Of a DNA stretch of 64,000 nucleotides, positions 46,748 to 59,981 are shown piece after piece; the first letter of the stretch is position 1, and every line of letters starts with the position of its first letter. The notes beneath the pieces were generated by a model. That model saw nothing but the letters and a program-made list of their open reading frames with translations, had not been told where the DNA came from and did no database searches. The position numbers were made by a program, and so were the translations under genes. This stretch comes from Marsupella aquatica. Taxonomy: Eukaryota > Marchantiophyta. The stretch is taken from NCBI GenBank assembly GCA_973895155.1, contig OZ316896.1, positions 11,842,001-11,906,000 of the forward strand, given 5' to 3'.

Positions 46748-48193
46748 TCAATACCATCAACAACCATTAGGTGGGGCTCAATCATACCTGTGTGTTGCAC
46801 AGAAGTTGTCGTTGCCTTTGGGTCAATGTCGTTGAGAGGAAGCGTTGTTGAGAGCAAGTGTGGTTGAGTGAAAAAAAATTCAAAGCAAAAGTGCTTTCAA
46901 GAGAAGGTGTTGTGGTTACAAGAAGATTGTAGTTGAATAGTAGATGTAAAAGTACCTTCTAACAAAATTTGCTCATAAATCAAGTTGAGTGGAAATATTT
47001 TTTGGGCAAAAGTGGTGATCCCTGATGGAAGTGTTTTCATTTGAAAATGTTGCTGTAGTGATCCAAATCTTGTTTTTGGGTCCACATTGTTGATGGAGAA
47101 GATGGTAAAAAAACAGCAAAATATGTGTCGACCGTGGCAAGGGCAGAAGTTTGATTTTTGATTTTTTTTTCCTTTTCAAAAAGGCAGGGGCTGGAGCCCT
47201 AAACACAAATGGTGGACAAAATCCACCTTGGGGGGGAGCCCAGAGGTCCAACCCAACCAGGCACCAAAGGGCACAAGTTTGAATAATGGGGAAGGAAAAT
47301 AATCCATTGGGGGCAGAGGAGGGAGACATATATAATAAATGACTTATATATAAATGTCTAAGAAATGTGAGAACCAATTGAATGGTGGGCCAACCCAATG
47401 CAAAGTGAGAGGAGGCGGATGATCCATGAAATTCAATCTCTCTACCCATCCAAAATAAATGCAATCTGGGAGGGGCTCTTGGGGGTCTCACTATATGGAG
47501 GCCTCCCCATCACATGCAACATTTTTAAGGCCTCGGACCCCCTAAGATGTAAGATTTTTATTTATTTTTCAACCCTTATTTGGAACTTTGGTTAGAAGGA
47601 CCCTAATGTTCTTCTAAGTCTTAAGATTGGATTTAAAATACCCTATTGTTCTTCTGAGAAAATTCTTAAGTCTTCCTTTTAAACCAATAACCGGGCCAAT
47701 AACATGACCCTATCCTTCGTTGCACCTGATGTGCACACCATTTTTGTGGAAGTGAAACCCCCGAGGAGGGGCTAGGTTGAATAGACAATAACCAACCCTA
47801 AACACCCTAGGCTAAAAACAATTTTAGACCATTAGAAAGAAAAAACCTACCTTCCCAAGGAAACAGCGAGGGAAACAGAAACCCCTCATCCCTCTAAAAA
47901 AGTAAAAGTTGGGTTGCATCTTTTGTTGGAGGAACTTTGCCATGTGTGCTTTCTTAAATAAAAATTTAACTTGTCAAGAATGCTAGAAAGCAAAAGGATG
48001 TAGAAAAAGAATATTGGTTGCCTTGTGTTGTTGGAGAGTTTCACCATCTGTCTTTCCTTTAAAAGAATAAAATCAATCCTTAGAAAAAATGGAGTGAGAG
48101 CAAACACTCTGAAAGAGTACTCTACTTGATACCAATCTTAAGAAGAAAACAAAGTGAAAACAAATAGTAGGCTGATGGAAAAGAATAGCACTC
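46748..48193. other. Intergenic, probably decayed retroelement DNA
   Basis: Long minus-strand ORFs are compositionally odd and carry no motif. ACTTGATACCAATC near 48124 vaguely resembles the reverse of a tRNA-Met primer site. No gene called. Confidence 0.4.
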
Positions 48194-48248
48194 ACAAGTA
48201 CACTCCTCATTTGTTTTCAAGAATATGTGAAATGAGGAGTGTACTTGT
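48194..48248. repeat. Perfect 19-bp hairpin, 17-nt loop
   Basis: ACAAGTACACTCCTCATTT (48194-48212) is exactly complementary to AAATGAGGAGTGTACTTGT (48230-48248). There is no T-run behind it and no adjacent gene. Confidence 0.9.
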
Positions 48249-48763
48249 TACATGATAACACTTGAGACAACACGGTGATCAAGGTCATGGAAAAGCCAGC
48301 TAACAGAGGGCACAGTCCTGGCCTCTCAACAACCAAGGTGAGGTACTATCCTCACCTTTCCTTTCCGTGGCATAATCTGTCCTCCTTAGCAAAGTGGGAG
48401 GGTGCATCGAGGGGGTCTATTTTTGTGATCAAACGGTTGGGAATAAACACCAGTAGATAAACTGACTATGCTATGAAACGAGTGGGATATATTGGGTATT
48501 CTAGTAGTTTGATAATGTCTCAAAAAACAAAAGCTTCAGTTCAAGATTAATGGGCCATTTTTTGTAATGCTCCAAAAACAGGACCTTCCTATACTTAGAG
48601 GCCTGAGAAGTATTTATTTTCTCTGAGTTTGTTAATAGTAGAAGAAAATTATTAAAGAGGTGATCCAGATCTTGACCGGGGCATTTTGGTCCCAGAAAGC
48701 CCTCACAAATACAATGTGAAAATCTTGAAGGGCACTAAATAAGAGTTTTGTTTTCTCTGTTCA
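48249..48763. other. Intergenic DNA, no gene seen
   Basis: Nothing recognised between the hairpin and repeat B copy B. Confidence 0.5.
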
Positions 48764-49560
48764 AGTGGTGGACCTAGCCACCCAGCGCCCTCACCAATCC
48801 CGACACCCACGCGCAAGTGCCCTTGGTGCCCGAACCCCTCCATGGAACTCCTCAAGCAAATAACTTTATGCCCCTTGCAATGCTCACGACCCCTCTCATA
48901 CGAAGTCGCACTTGCTCCCTAACACAACCGTTACTCAACGGTCTTCATAGTCTGCACAAGCAAACCAAGTACCTCGGTCGGGACCTCGATAAGTAACCCA
49001 ACAGGATCTAGATTTCCCCAATTCAAGTCTAGCATCCTAACTCAAGCTCTATAGACATTTGGTAAGTAGTTCAACAATAAGTCCTCCCGATGCCATAAGC
49101 CGAAACCAAAGCCGACACCCATTGTTCGTCCAGGATAACCCCTCTTTAGGTGCAGTCCAAGTTCCCCCTCGTACCTATCCATCACCAACTGACTTTCTTG
49201 CCCCCAAGACATGCTCATGGTAACATAGCTTGTCCTAAAGCTTGTCCCATCACGTCAGGACAAGAATGGCCCCGAATCTAGCAACCAACTCCCGGTTCTT
49301 GCCCCACTGATGGTCTAGGGGCCAAGTGCCTTTGGAACTCAACCTCCATGTCCGCTGTCTTGGCCTTGCCTCCCCAACGCAAGCTCCCTTGGGAGATTGA
49401 ATGCGGTTCGATTGCTATTTTGACAGGATTTGACAAGTGGACGAGATCCCGCTATCTGCAACCTAGCAAGCTCTGTTAGCACCGGGCATGCGGGCCACCA
49501 TGACTACGTCGGACACAAAACTTAGGAACATCCTCCCCTTCTCGCAGGATTTGTCCCGTG
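48764..49560. repeat. Repeat B, copy B
   Basis: It is very similar to copy C from AGTGGTGGACCT onward: CAGCGCCCTCACCAATCCC, AAGTGCCCTTGGTGCCCGAA, ACGAAG(T/C)CGCACTTGCTC, TACTCAACGGTC, GACATGCTCATGG and ACGCAAGCTCCCTTGGGAG. It stops earlier than A and C, lacking the GACCTGCCACCCCCGG block. Confidence 0.88.
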
Positions 49561-50111
49561 ACCGATCGTAGATACAAATCTGCCCCAAACTTATTAGTAC
49601 GTGAACTGACCTGAGTGCCTACCTTCACACACTCAATTGCCAGCCAGTCACCGCGGTCAGGATCGTATTAAGATTCCTCTACTGAGAATTTTAGGCAAAT
49701 CAAACTGAAACGATTCTACTCAGATGAAAGGAAACCAAGAATTCACCTAGCGAAGGGCCAACACGGTCGAGGCGATTCATCATGTACGTAGTTTCTCGAT
49801 CAGTAAGTTTGAGTTACTTGGCGCTTGTGAGAGCGGGTCGTCCGAGAAAGACATACGAATGTGACGCGCAAATGATAAATGTATAGTAGGTAGGGTAAGC
49901 AGAGTGTCCATCAAAGCCACGGATGTTCGATCAGCACATGCTCCCCGTACCAAGGCGAGCCTCCTGCGATTCCGTGAGCACCAAGCCCGAATACAATCAG
50001 CAACCAGTAATCGTCTAATACTCTTAATAGGTAAGAAGATTGACAAAGCTCTCGTAATTTTCGTCTTTAATGGTCAACTACAATAGTTTGACTCGTACTT
50101 CACAATTTACG
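49561..50111. other. Intergenic DNA, no gene seen
   Basis: Short overlapping ORFs on both strands only. Confidence 0.5.
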
Positions 50112-50179
50112 GGATAACAGCATTCTGTCCTATTGCAAACGAGAGGGATAACAGCATTCTGTCCTATTGCAAACGAGAC
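50112..50179. repeat. Exact 34-bp tandem duplication
   Basis: GGGATAACAGCATTCTGTCC followed by TATTGCAAACGAGA occurs twice in a row without a mismatch. Confidence 0.92.
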
Positions 50180-50779
50180 AAGAAACCTTTATCTTGTATG
50201 GTAGATCTATGACAACGGCGAAGAAACATCATCATTCTGTTTGACGATCGGTCTCATGGCAACGTGATCGGCTTGTCCAGTAGTGTATGGGCGAATTAGA
50301 TAATTGGTATTCCGATTCAGTTGAAATCTGTCTATAGCATTAACGTCCTCGATCTGTGCTCGAGTTTGACTTCACTGTGGATGTCAATATGCAATCTATC
50401 GACAAAAATATGCCCGAAAAATGAATGAATGATTGGAACTTGATCGAACACGACATCCATGTGATCAATTATTGAAGAGATAAGATAAACAATTTCGTAA
50501 TAAATATGTTTAGGACTTCAGGCCCGAATATAGAATTAAAGGTTTCTGGGTACAACTGTTGCGCTTGGACCGGGATCTTGCCTGTTGTAACCCCGAAGAA
50601 CTCCAAAACTAACATGTCTTCAAAATCTTTCTATGCTACCAGATTTTGCCTCGATTGTTCTCCGGCATCCTGTCTGCTAAATCTCCGGTAGTTCAAAATA
50701 TATTTGAATCCATGGATCTGTTGAGCTAGGATGTTGCCCTGTTCCTTCTCTGGACAAGTCCTTGTCGAAACTAATCCAT

Positions 50780-51480
50780 GTAACAATGATCGAGGAAGGT
50801 TATCTTGTTCTTGAATACTGCCTGATTCTACTTCTAGTGTAACTCGTACATCGATCTGCGTTCACGACATTTCGCACTCTTCATGAATGCATATCTTGTG
50901 CTAGGACGTTGCCTGGTTTCTACGGCGAGCCTTCGGAAGACTCCATCATACTTTTGCGTGACATTTTGGAGTCTCGAAGCGAATTCTGTACTCGGGATGT
51001 GACCCAATATCGAATACAATGTTCCATCTCGGATGCTATGCTCCATCCATACCCCATCCATACCTACCGCATGGATGTTTTCTGATCCTACTCTCTAGAG
51101 ATTCAATCCCTGAGAACTCACATCTTGACTTGCAATTCACCCGTCGCTACTTCGATGTCACACCTCGGATTCTTCATGGGTATCTTGTGTTTAGATATTG
51201 CCTGGTTTGTACCCCAAGGATTGGAGATCAAACTCTTACCTGTAATCTGCAAATGGCATTTCAGAGCCGTCATGCACATCTTGTATTTGAGGTTTTGGCC
51301 GTCTCAATCTACTTCGATGTCATATCTCGGATTCGTCATGCATATCTTGTGCTTAGACTTCGCCTGGTTGCAACTTCGAGTCCCTAGCCTAGAGACTGAA
51401 ACATGATGTACGTGACATTTTGGAGTTCATGCACATATCTTGTAATTAGGACCCTGCCTGGTACTCACTCTACTCTAAGT
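50780..51480. repeat. Degenerate long-period tandem array
   Basis: Units of very roughly 120-150 bp share TCATG(C/A)(A/G)TATCTTGT, (T/C)TTAG(A/G)(T/C) with (T/C)GCCTGGTT and CGATGTCA(C/T)A(C/T)CTCGGATT(C). At least five diverged copies can be followed. Confidence 0.65.
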
Positions 51481-53469
51481 CCCTGAGAAACTAATGTGAT
51501 CAAACAGTAAATCGAATACAGTCATGACACAGTATGTACTGGTCCCTGCACACTTGAAGACACACACTTATCCTCTCAGGTGTTCAAAGTTAAAAGAGGA
51601 TTGTTGGCTGAAATCCTCGACAGGAGGTTGATCATGTACGTGAGCGCCAACAACACCGGAGACTAGTAATCGGCATTTAGCTATCTCTTCGCTGCAGCAG
51701 CTATGACCCTTCGTACGGGCCAATTGCAATTGGAGGCGTCAAGAGCAAATCTCTCAACTACAGCTATCCTTGGCCAGTCCGATCGAGGTATCCATCAGAT
51801 CGACCGATTTACAGCGGTATCGCGGTCAAACAAAGTGGACCGAAAGGAGGATAGTACATCCGAAATGTCATCGTCTTCCTGTCGATTTGATTTGTTCGAG
51901 ACGAATGCGCTGCTGCATCCTCTCCTGCCAAGTTCTTCACGCTTCCTTGAGAGTTGCTTCGGCCGGCAGCGGACATCAATCGCTCCTCTTGAAATGTGCA
52001 AGTAGTGGCAGTCCTCCATAATGCAGCCCTGGAAGTTTGTTGTACGACGAGTTGCTGCTTTCTGCCTAGCGGGAACCGCTCATGTGAACGAACTACTTTT
52101 CAAGATGACAGCAGACCACTTGCCAAAGAAATTGGACTAGAGGTGTCTGTGCTTCGTACGATATGACATCCCCTCGCACACACGTTTCTCCTCCAAAGTA
52201 GGCAAAGTGCGGTGGCTCGCTCCACACCGATTGTCGCTTCTGCACTTCTGGCACTGAGCGCAGCCTATAAGTGCCGTGAGAGAAGCAACGAGAGGGACAC
52301 TTCTTGGACAACTCGGTCGTAACATTCTGCGGCCCAGCCTCGACTGCAGCGAACCACCTGCACCAATGAGAGCATCCAGTCAGAGCGAATGTGAAGAGAA
52401 CGACAAAAGGAACGTCTCGATCCTTGTTCTTAGACTTTAATAGGTAAATCATACGCTTGTTGGCTTCTTAGATTTTGAGCTGCAGGTTAAAACTTCTCTA
52501 CAGTAAACTCAAGGAGTCAATACTCAGGGCCCACTTTTTAGACTTTAGTGTGTATCACACTCAAGCTTAAATCGCTCCCCACCTGTCGTACTCGTTATGG
52601 TCAAATATAGAAAACTTTAGCCGTTGAATTCCCGTGGGACCAACAGTCGCCCTGGTGATGGGAAAAGATGGAAAATATCCAGCAAAGAATGCTAGGCTAA
52701 GAGACAAAGCAACGAAAGGTACTCTCAGGAAACTGGCGCACTGATCGAGGACTCTGTATCAGGAGTTGCGTGCAATCATTCACCTGCTTCACATAGTAAT
52801 CGATTCTTCCCAGCCTTGTTGCGTAGATCCAGGTAAACAGGACTGTACCGCAGGAATCAAGATACAGTAAGCTGCAGCTCCTCCATGGCCCAACCCTAGG
52901 CCCTGTTACTATTAAACAAACCTGAACGATAAGGATGAAGGTGTTCCAAGCTCTATGACTACGTGACCGTGGACTCGATAACACCGAGTAGGTGTACAGG
53001 TTTGGCTACTAGTGCTGAGATGATTTTGAGATGCTTATAAGTACAATAGGTTTGTTGTTTTAGGGATGGGCTACTTATCAGTCCATTCCTCGCTGATCAA
53101 CAGAGCTAAACCTGATGAGAACCTGGTGAGGACCCTCAGGAAGTTTTGCTTGTGCTCTGGTGTGCGTCACCTTTGGCAGAATGTGGAAAAGTAAACTCAC
53201 ACGGCCAAACGGAATGATACGGCACTACGGTCTGTGTGGCTAGATACCAAATCCAATGCATGCAGGAAACAATGGCGGCATACGAAACGCACAATGTGCC
53301 AAATTGCATGTTTTGGATTGAGGGAAGGAGAAAGTTGTCCACTTGCGGAACTTTCAAACCTGCCCCAGGCAAGCCCATGCCCCTCTCTCTACCTTATCAC
53401 AAGTGCAATCCCTGATGAGTGGGACCGTGGGAGCAATCCAACCCTCCAATCTGTCCTCCTAAAGTAAGG
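51481..53469. other. Unassigned DNA; ORFs without a consistent exon chain
   Basis: 51703-52005 (+), 52093-52452 (-) and 52697-52984 (-) are protein-like in composition; two minus-strand ORFs have hydrophobic stretches (e.g. FVVLFTFALTGC). I could not join them with matching splice phases and recognise no family, so no gene is called. A multi-exon minus-strand membrane protein gene between about 52.1 and 54.1 kb remains possible. Confidence 0.35.
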
Positions 53470-53619
53470 GATCCCACCACTGTCACACAATTGTCCTCAT
53501 TGTCTCGTGTCATGCTTCCTTTCTGGTACAGCATGGCTGCAAGTGATCCCACCACCGTCACACAATTGTCATCATTGTCTCGTGTCATGCTTGCTTTCTG
53601 GTACAGCATGGCTGCAAGT
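53470..53619. repeat. 75-bp tandem duplication
   Basis: GATCCCACCAC(T/C)GTCACAC ... TCTCGTGTCATGCTT ... GGTACAGCATGGCTGCAAGT occurs at 53470-53544 and 53545-53619 with about three differences. Because 75 is a multiple of three, all frames repeat in register. Confidence 0.92.
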
Positions 53620-56600
53620 GCTGACCTTATTGAAGATTCCAACTTTTTGTTATCCCCACCACACAACGAACTTTACTTTTATCGTATACAAGCGATAAAA
53701 GCGAAGTTTGGTTTATTCACCAAACTTTGTACCCATTCACAGCTTCGTTCCATCCCCTAGTAAGTTACAGCAGAGCTCCACCGCGAGAAGATATACTCCC
53801 GTTGTGCTATAAGATATAGCAGATAGGAATGGAGAAACCACAGAAACAAGGAATACAATTGTGATCAAGAAATTTAATGTCTGGTCAGCGGTGAACCGCG
53901 AAAGGTGACCCATCTGGGAATGAACCTCCTTGGCTTGGACTTTGTCTGTGTGGAAACCTGACAAATTTGCAATCAAGTACAAAAAGGTCGACTATGGACA
54001 TGGTGTTTTGGCTTGAAACTTGCAAGTCATAAAGTAGTGGCTCATTAATTGCCAGCCTGAGCATGGCGGGTTGTGGGGCCCATCCCAGGGCAACCAAGCA
54101 CTAGCCAGGAGGTGGCTCCAAAAGAAAAGAATAAGAGACTATTCCATCTAATCCCATGTCCTTTCCAAGTGTAAAAGAGATGCTCTCCGATCACATGGCG
54201 CATATCACGGGGCCAATTGAGTAATGCAATCATGGGACATTTCTCATCAGCAATGCCCCTTACAGAATCTTCCTGTGAGGATGATCATGTAGACTCATTC
54301 CTATTTCAGCAATTACAAATTTTGTCCAAGAACTTTGCCGGGGTCTGAATATGAGAGGATCAAGTAATTTCAGGGTGGCTTGATAGACAAGAACTTAGGG
54401 GCAGCAATTCCTTTTTTTCTAAGTGAGAGATGCAATCCTAGCCATTCATGGGAACTGGCCACACTTCACTTTACATGAACTTGGGGGCACAATCAACCAA
54501 AAGCATTACCAAACCTAGGCCCGTGTCATTATAGATATCTATTAGACTGTCGTATGTACATAAATCAGGTAAACAATTTGAAGGTGTGAGGATCCCCAAA
54601 AACATACTAAAGTAGCATGTCTTGTATGAAAAGATTCTGGCTTGGATTCTGGTGTTGAGAAAAATGATCAATCATTCCTGTTAAACCATAGGTGCCCCTT
54701 CAAGAGCTAGAGGTTACTGGTAAGATCCAAATTTGCTATTAATAGTAAAATGTTCCCAATTTTGTGGAATGCACTGACACCTTAGAGGAAAGAAGTGAGT
54801 GGAATGTGAAAAAAATGGAAACTTATTACTTACATACGGGCACTTGTGGTTTAATCAAGAGTTGGGATGGTTTCTATCTGCTACTTAGTGGGCTTCTAGT
54901 TTTTTTTGTGAGTGGAGTACTCACTGGCTTTTGTGGACTCTTTGGTCTTATTGATTCTTTTTCTTGTCCCTTCTTCATTGGGTCTCTTGCCTTTGGGATC
55001 CGGTCTCCCCTTTTGGTACTTTTGTTCTTTGACAATGTGATAGATACCATAAAACAAGAATAAATTAATTTTGGGTAACTTGGTACTCGTGCCCTCTCCC
55101 AACTGCTCATGGCCATACAAAGCGGTTGTCCCACTTTTAAAGCCCTCCCCACATGTCAGTTTTTCTATAGACAACTCTTTAGCTTCTAAAAGACTGTCAA
55201 GCACTTTCAAAAAGTGATTGGCTTTCCATCTACTTCCCACATAATGATTCTAGGTAGTGAAACTTATGTTCCTTAAAACCATAAACATAGCAAACAATGA
55301 AAACAATGAAACCGTGAAATTGAGGTTGTGGCTGTGCCCTCTAGCTTTTGTATCTCAAGCTCATGAGTAGAAATTGCATCTCCCTCAACTATGGAGATTC
55401 ATTTACTTATTAGGTGCTTATTAGGTCTAAACAGCTTATTTCAGTAAGGATGGAGGAGATTGAAACCTAAATATAGTTGTAAAGGTACACTTGCAACAAA
55501 AATACAGAACACAAATCTCAATAGACCAAAATGTATACAGTAAAGCCCTGTTTAGAGGGCATTATGCTGCCAAAATGCCCTGGAAAATACAAGGAGAAAA
55601 TCCTGCAGGTCATTATAAGAATTTAGTGAAGTCTCCCCGATGCCCTAACACTGAATACAAATCCCTTCCATAAAGTTTGCCCACCTCTGAAGCTGGTCTA
55701 AGATTCTTAACATATAAGCACTCCACATTAGCATTCCATTGGGCCCGCTCCTTGCCTGGATTTTCATCCACATTTGACCCTCTTCAGTAATTTAAAACTC
55801 ATTGCAAGGCCCTTTCTTTCTTTGTACTTTATGTGCATTAATGTACTCTTACGATAGCATTATGATAAATTAGAGCCCCTTAACACTCTAGCTAAAGCAC
55901 TCATTTTGCAAGTCATTATTACATTCTTAATGCTTTGCAATTTCCAAAGCATTTATAGAAAAATGCACAATACAGCTTTAGATCAGCTCATTCTAGGAAT
56001 TCAACTATACTTTTGTGAAAGTGAGTAAAAATAAAAACACTCTTTGACCTTAAGTGCATGAAGGTCCTGCATTATCAACACTATAATAAATGATCCATCC
56101 AAAAAGGCCAGATCCTCTACTTACAAAATAGAATTAAGGTGGGAGCCAATATTGCCTGGCCTGAGTTGCTCTTTCTAGCTTTTGATCATATCTGCATTAC
56201 CCTTACAGTTTGAACCTTGCACATAATTATCATTTGCATCCCGTGGTCATATATTGAACAACACGGCCTCACTTTTTAATTTTACTCATTATGTCTCCAT
56301 CGAGGTCTCCATTGAGATGAGTGACTTCTATTCTTTGACTCTCTTTCGTACACTAAACTTGTGCACCCAATAACATGGCCGCAAAACCTCCCCAACCACA
56401 CCATGGCCATAATGACCACATGGATGCAACTGTTGAACTAAGATGTCATTCGCAACGACCATACAACCATGACTCATTCCATGCACACGTAGTCGACACA
56501 ATCTCTACGTGGTTCACCTCTTCTCCAAGGCTACATCCACACGAACACTCAAGCTTTACTTCAAGAGTAAACGAACACACATGTTCTCCCTCTTCCTCAA

Positions 56601-57914
56601 GTTGCTCCGTTACAATCAGTAAGCACCACACACCAGCGGCTTACACTAGCCCTGGTATATACAAGGTCACACACGACTAACCTAACCTCAGCTAAGATCC
56701 TAACTGTGGTTAGCCTAAGTGCCGTAACCTATGAGTCACAAGACTAAGAGCAATTCTTAACAGCAACAACCCCAACAACAACAATCTGGCTGAAATGAAA
56801 AAGTGATTGTTGGCCTCCCTAGCCCATCTTGCCCCTCCCTTGCGCCATCTCTGCCTCCTTATGGACATACTAATAGTACCCTCATCCTTGCAATTCTCCC
56901 TTGCTTGTCCTCCTTACAAATGGTCAGCAGCACCTAGGGATTCCATGGCCCGACCCGACGGATTATGCTTCCTTTCTACTAGGTCTTGTATCAACCACAA
57001 CATGAGTGACATCCTCAACAACACTTCTTTTCCACCATGACATTTTGTTTCCTCTATGACTTCCTTGCAGTTGCAACACTTCCATGTCTCAATCAGTTTC
57101 TGCCTCACCTAGTTTCTTTGTCCCAACTCACATTTTTGTGTCATGCACAGGTATTGTTGCACCAATGACAACATGGACATAATGACATTGTGCAACCCAC
57201 ATGTGGGCATTGAGTTGTCAAACACATGGTCTCACACTTGTATTTAATTTGAGCATATTACGCATTGTGTCTTCATTGAGATGATTGACTTCTATTCTTT
57301 AACTATTTTCCGGACACTAAACTTGCACACCCCAATAAACAAAGGGTGCACGGTTGTAACGAGCATAACGACCACATGGATGCAACAACAAGTGGTCGCA
57401 GTGATCACATGATCACAGTGACCACATGGCCCTATGACAACATAGCCGTAAAGACACACTGGGCTATTGAGCATGAATAAAGATTGCATGATTGTTGGTA
57501 TTCCTCTCTTTGAACTATAATCATATAATTGCATTATTTTGTTCATATCTTCCTTTGTAGACCACTTGTGCATAATGAACATTTTTAATCATCTGGGCAC
57601 GTCTTATGCATAATGCCTTTATAGGGCATCTCCAAGCTTCATACTTACGCATGATGGAGTTTGGCCATACCAAAATGGCAATGGCTTTTTCAGAGGGTTA
57701 AGTAAAAGGTTTGTTTCCAGCCTCTACAGTGACTCATGGGACCAATCATTATGGCAAAAACTTATGGATCATGAGTTTGGTAGTCTATAATGTTTTCTAT
57801 CTGTAACCTTAACTACTAAGTTAAGGTCCATCGATCAGAATTTAAGGTTTGAGACCCCATATTCTGAAGATTGACTTATACTCTTCAGCTCATTGCCGCA
57901 CACTAAACCTACAA
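53620..57914. other. Intergenic DNA, no gene seen
   Basis: A 99-codon ORF at 54764-55063 (+) is hydrophobic but unsupported. The rest has short ORFs only; 57360-57440 is rich in ACCACATGG phrases. Confidence 0.5.
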
Positions 57915-59425
57915 ACAGTGGTGGACCTCACTACCCAGCGCCCTCACCAATCCCAGCACTTGCGCCTAAGTGCCCTTGGTGCCCGAACGCCTCCACGGAA
58001 TACTTCGAGCAAGCGTCCACGTGCCTCTAGCACCACCTGCGACCACTCCTATACGAAGCCGCACTTGCTCACTTACACGACCGCTACTCAACGGTCCTCA
58101 CTGTCTGCACAAACAACCAAGCACCTCGGTAAGTAACCCCTTCGGATCTAGAACTCGCCCAATCTAGCATCCTAACTCAAGCTCAACAGACGTTGGTAAA
58201 TAGGTCAGTGATAGGTCCTCCCGATGCCATAAGTCGGAACCAGAACCCACACCCATTGCCCGTCCAGGACAGCTCCTTCCTTGGGCGCGGCCCGGGTTCC
58301 CCCTCGTACCTATCCATCACCAACTGACCGCCCTGACCTCAGGACATGCTCATGGTCCAAATAGCGTAGCTTGTCCTAAAGCTTGTCCCAACACGCCGGG
58401 ACCAGAACGGCCCCGACCCTAGCAACCGCTCCCGGTTTGCCCCATTGATGGTCTAGGGACCGAGCACCCTTGGGACTCAGCCTCTTTACCTACTTGGCCT
58501 TGCCTCCCCAACGCAAGCTCCCTTGGGAGGCTGAACGCGGCTTGGCTGCTGTTCGGTAAGATTTGGCAAGCAGGCGAGCTAACACCCGCAAACCACGAGA
58601 ATCCACGGCACCCCCGGACCCATCTGAGCTTCCCGGACCCTTGAGCGTAGCCCTCCTCAAGAGCTTTCCAGCGAACCCAGGAAGTCCTTCAACGGACTTC
58701 CCGTTGGAAAGATATTGTCATTTCCGTTTGGTGGTTTTTTTTAGTGTCGCGACCGCTGCGGCTCACGACTTCGGCTCGCCCTTAGCCCCTAGGGAGACAC
58801 CACTCCCCTCATATATGCTTCTAAAGACCTGCCACCCCCGGACCAGCTTTGGTCCCTAAACATTTGGCCCCCAACCCGGATCCCATCGCGCATAATGGGC
58901 GCGCCACCAACAGGCAAAGCCCATAACTTTCTTGATAGGCATCCGCAAGCGGAGTGCCTTAGCCCGTTGTGACCGGGCCGACCCAGTGCTCATGCCTAGG
59001 CCCTCAGGTCTGATCGCCGCTCGGGGCCCCTGACCGGCCCAACCCGGATCGGGCCACAACTTGCGCCCCAAGCGTCCGTTGCCAATGGCGTCAACTCCAT
59101 TGGCCTTGGGCCCAAGAGAAGCTCACTCCCAAGCCCTCAGAACTCAAAGTCCATCGGACGGTCCGGACGGCCATCCTTGGGCCAGGCCCATTTCCCCTTG
59201 ACCCGACCAGCCATAGGCTAGTCCAAGTCCTTAGTTTGTGTCCCCAGCTTGGCCCCTTGCCTCGCCAGTGCCACGTCTCATTGCCCACAAGTCTCCCCAT
59301 GCAAAGTCCTCCCCGGATGGCCTATCCGGGCCTGGACCATAAGGGAGCTCGGCGTCGGAGTCAGCGACGCCGGAGCTAAGTGTTAAGGTAGTCGAGTTCT
59401 GCGACTCAAACCCACTTACACAATG
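57915..59425. repeat. Repeat B, copy C (longest)
   Basis: From CAGTGGTGGACCTC it follows copy B block by block to ACGCAAGCTCCCTTGGGAGG, then shares CATATATGCTTCT, GACCTGCCACCCCCGGACCA and GCTTTGGTCCC with copy A. It ends with the GAGTCAGCGACGCCGGAGC block also found at 18.7 kb. GC-rich; short ORFs are not conserved among copies. Confidence 0.88.
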
Positions 59426-59789
59426 GCAATGATAGTCTGGTTGCACAAACATAAGATGTCTCAACATCCTTGTCTCATCTACATTTATTTGCATTGCCTC
59501 AACATTTTCTTTGCAACATCCAGGCATCAATAATATTCCGCTCTAGTTTCCTCTTTTTTTCGGTGCATTAAAATATTCCAAACAAATGCCCATGATCCAA
59601 AACAAACACACACAAAACAAACAAGGTCAAAAAAAATATGCTCCCCTTTTGCATCCAGCTTGGTCAGGCCAGGTCACTGTTGCTTCGGGTGTTGCTTGAA
59701 TGAGGCTGTTTAGGCCGCGTTATTGCTTAATTTTGTGGAAGTAGTGTGTCCTTGACAGTCTGGATCGTGTTCAGCAGATAATATCGGAC
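59426..59789. other. Intergenic DNA with a segment related to 63.2 kb
   Basis: GAGGCTGTTTAGGC and ATTTTGTGGAAGTAGT (59700-59747) recur in the same order at about 63238-63298, next to the RT remnant. This may be another fragment of that retroelement. Confidence 0.5.
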
Positions 59790-59981
59790 AGCATGCACCA
59801 TCACACCCTTGCTAGCATGCTGTCCAATGTGCCTTCAAGCATACACCATCACACCCTTGCTAGCATGCTGTCCAATGTGTCTTCAAGCATGCACCATCAC
59901 ACCCTTGCTAGCATGTTGTCCAATGTGTCTTCAAGCATGCACCATCACACCCTTGCTAGCATGCTCTCCAATGTACCTTCA
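59790..59981. repeat. 48-bp tandem repeat, four copies
   Basis: The unit is AGCATGCACCATCACACCCT followed by TGCTAGCATGCTGTCCAATG and TGTCTTCA. Copies differ at only a few positions. The 48-bp length keeps frames in register, which produces long chance ORFs. Confidence 0.95.

Noticed and set aside
46973-47491. 172-codon minus-strand ORF
   Set aside because: Composition is proline/leucine/phenylalanine-skewed, no motif is visible, and it lies in probable decayed retroelement DNA.
48118-48135. Reverse primer-binding-like CTTGATACCA
   Set aside because: It matches too few bases of the tRNA-Met PBS, and no LTR pair was found around it.
52093-54100. Possible multi-exon membrane protein gene on the minus strand
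   Set aside because: Hydrophobic segments exist, but I could not connect them with phase-compatible splice sites or a known family.
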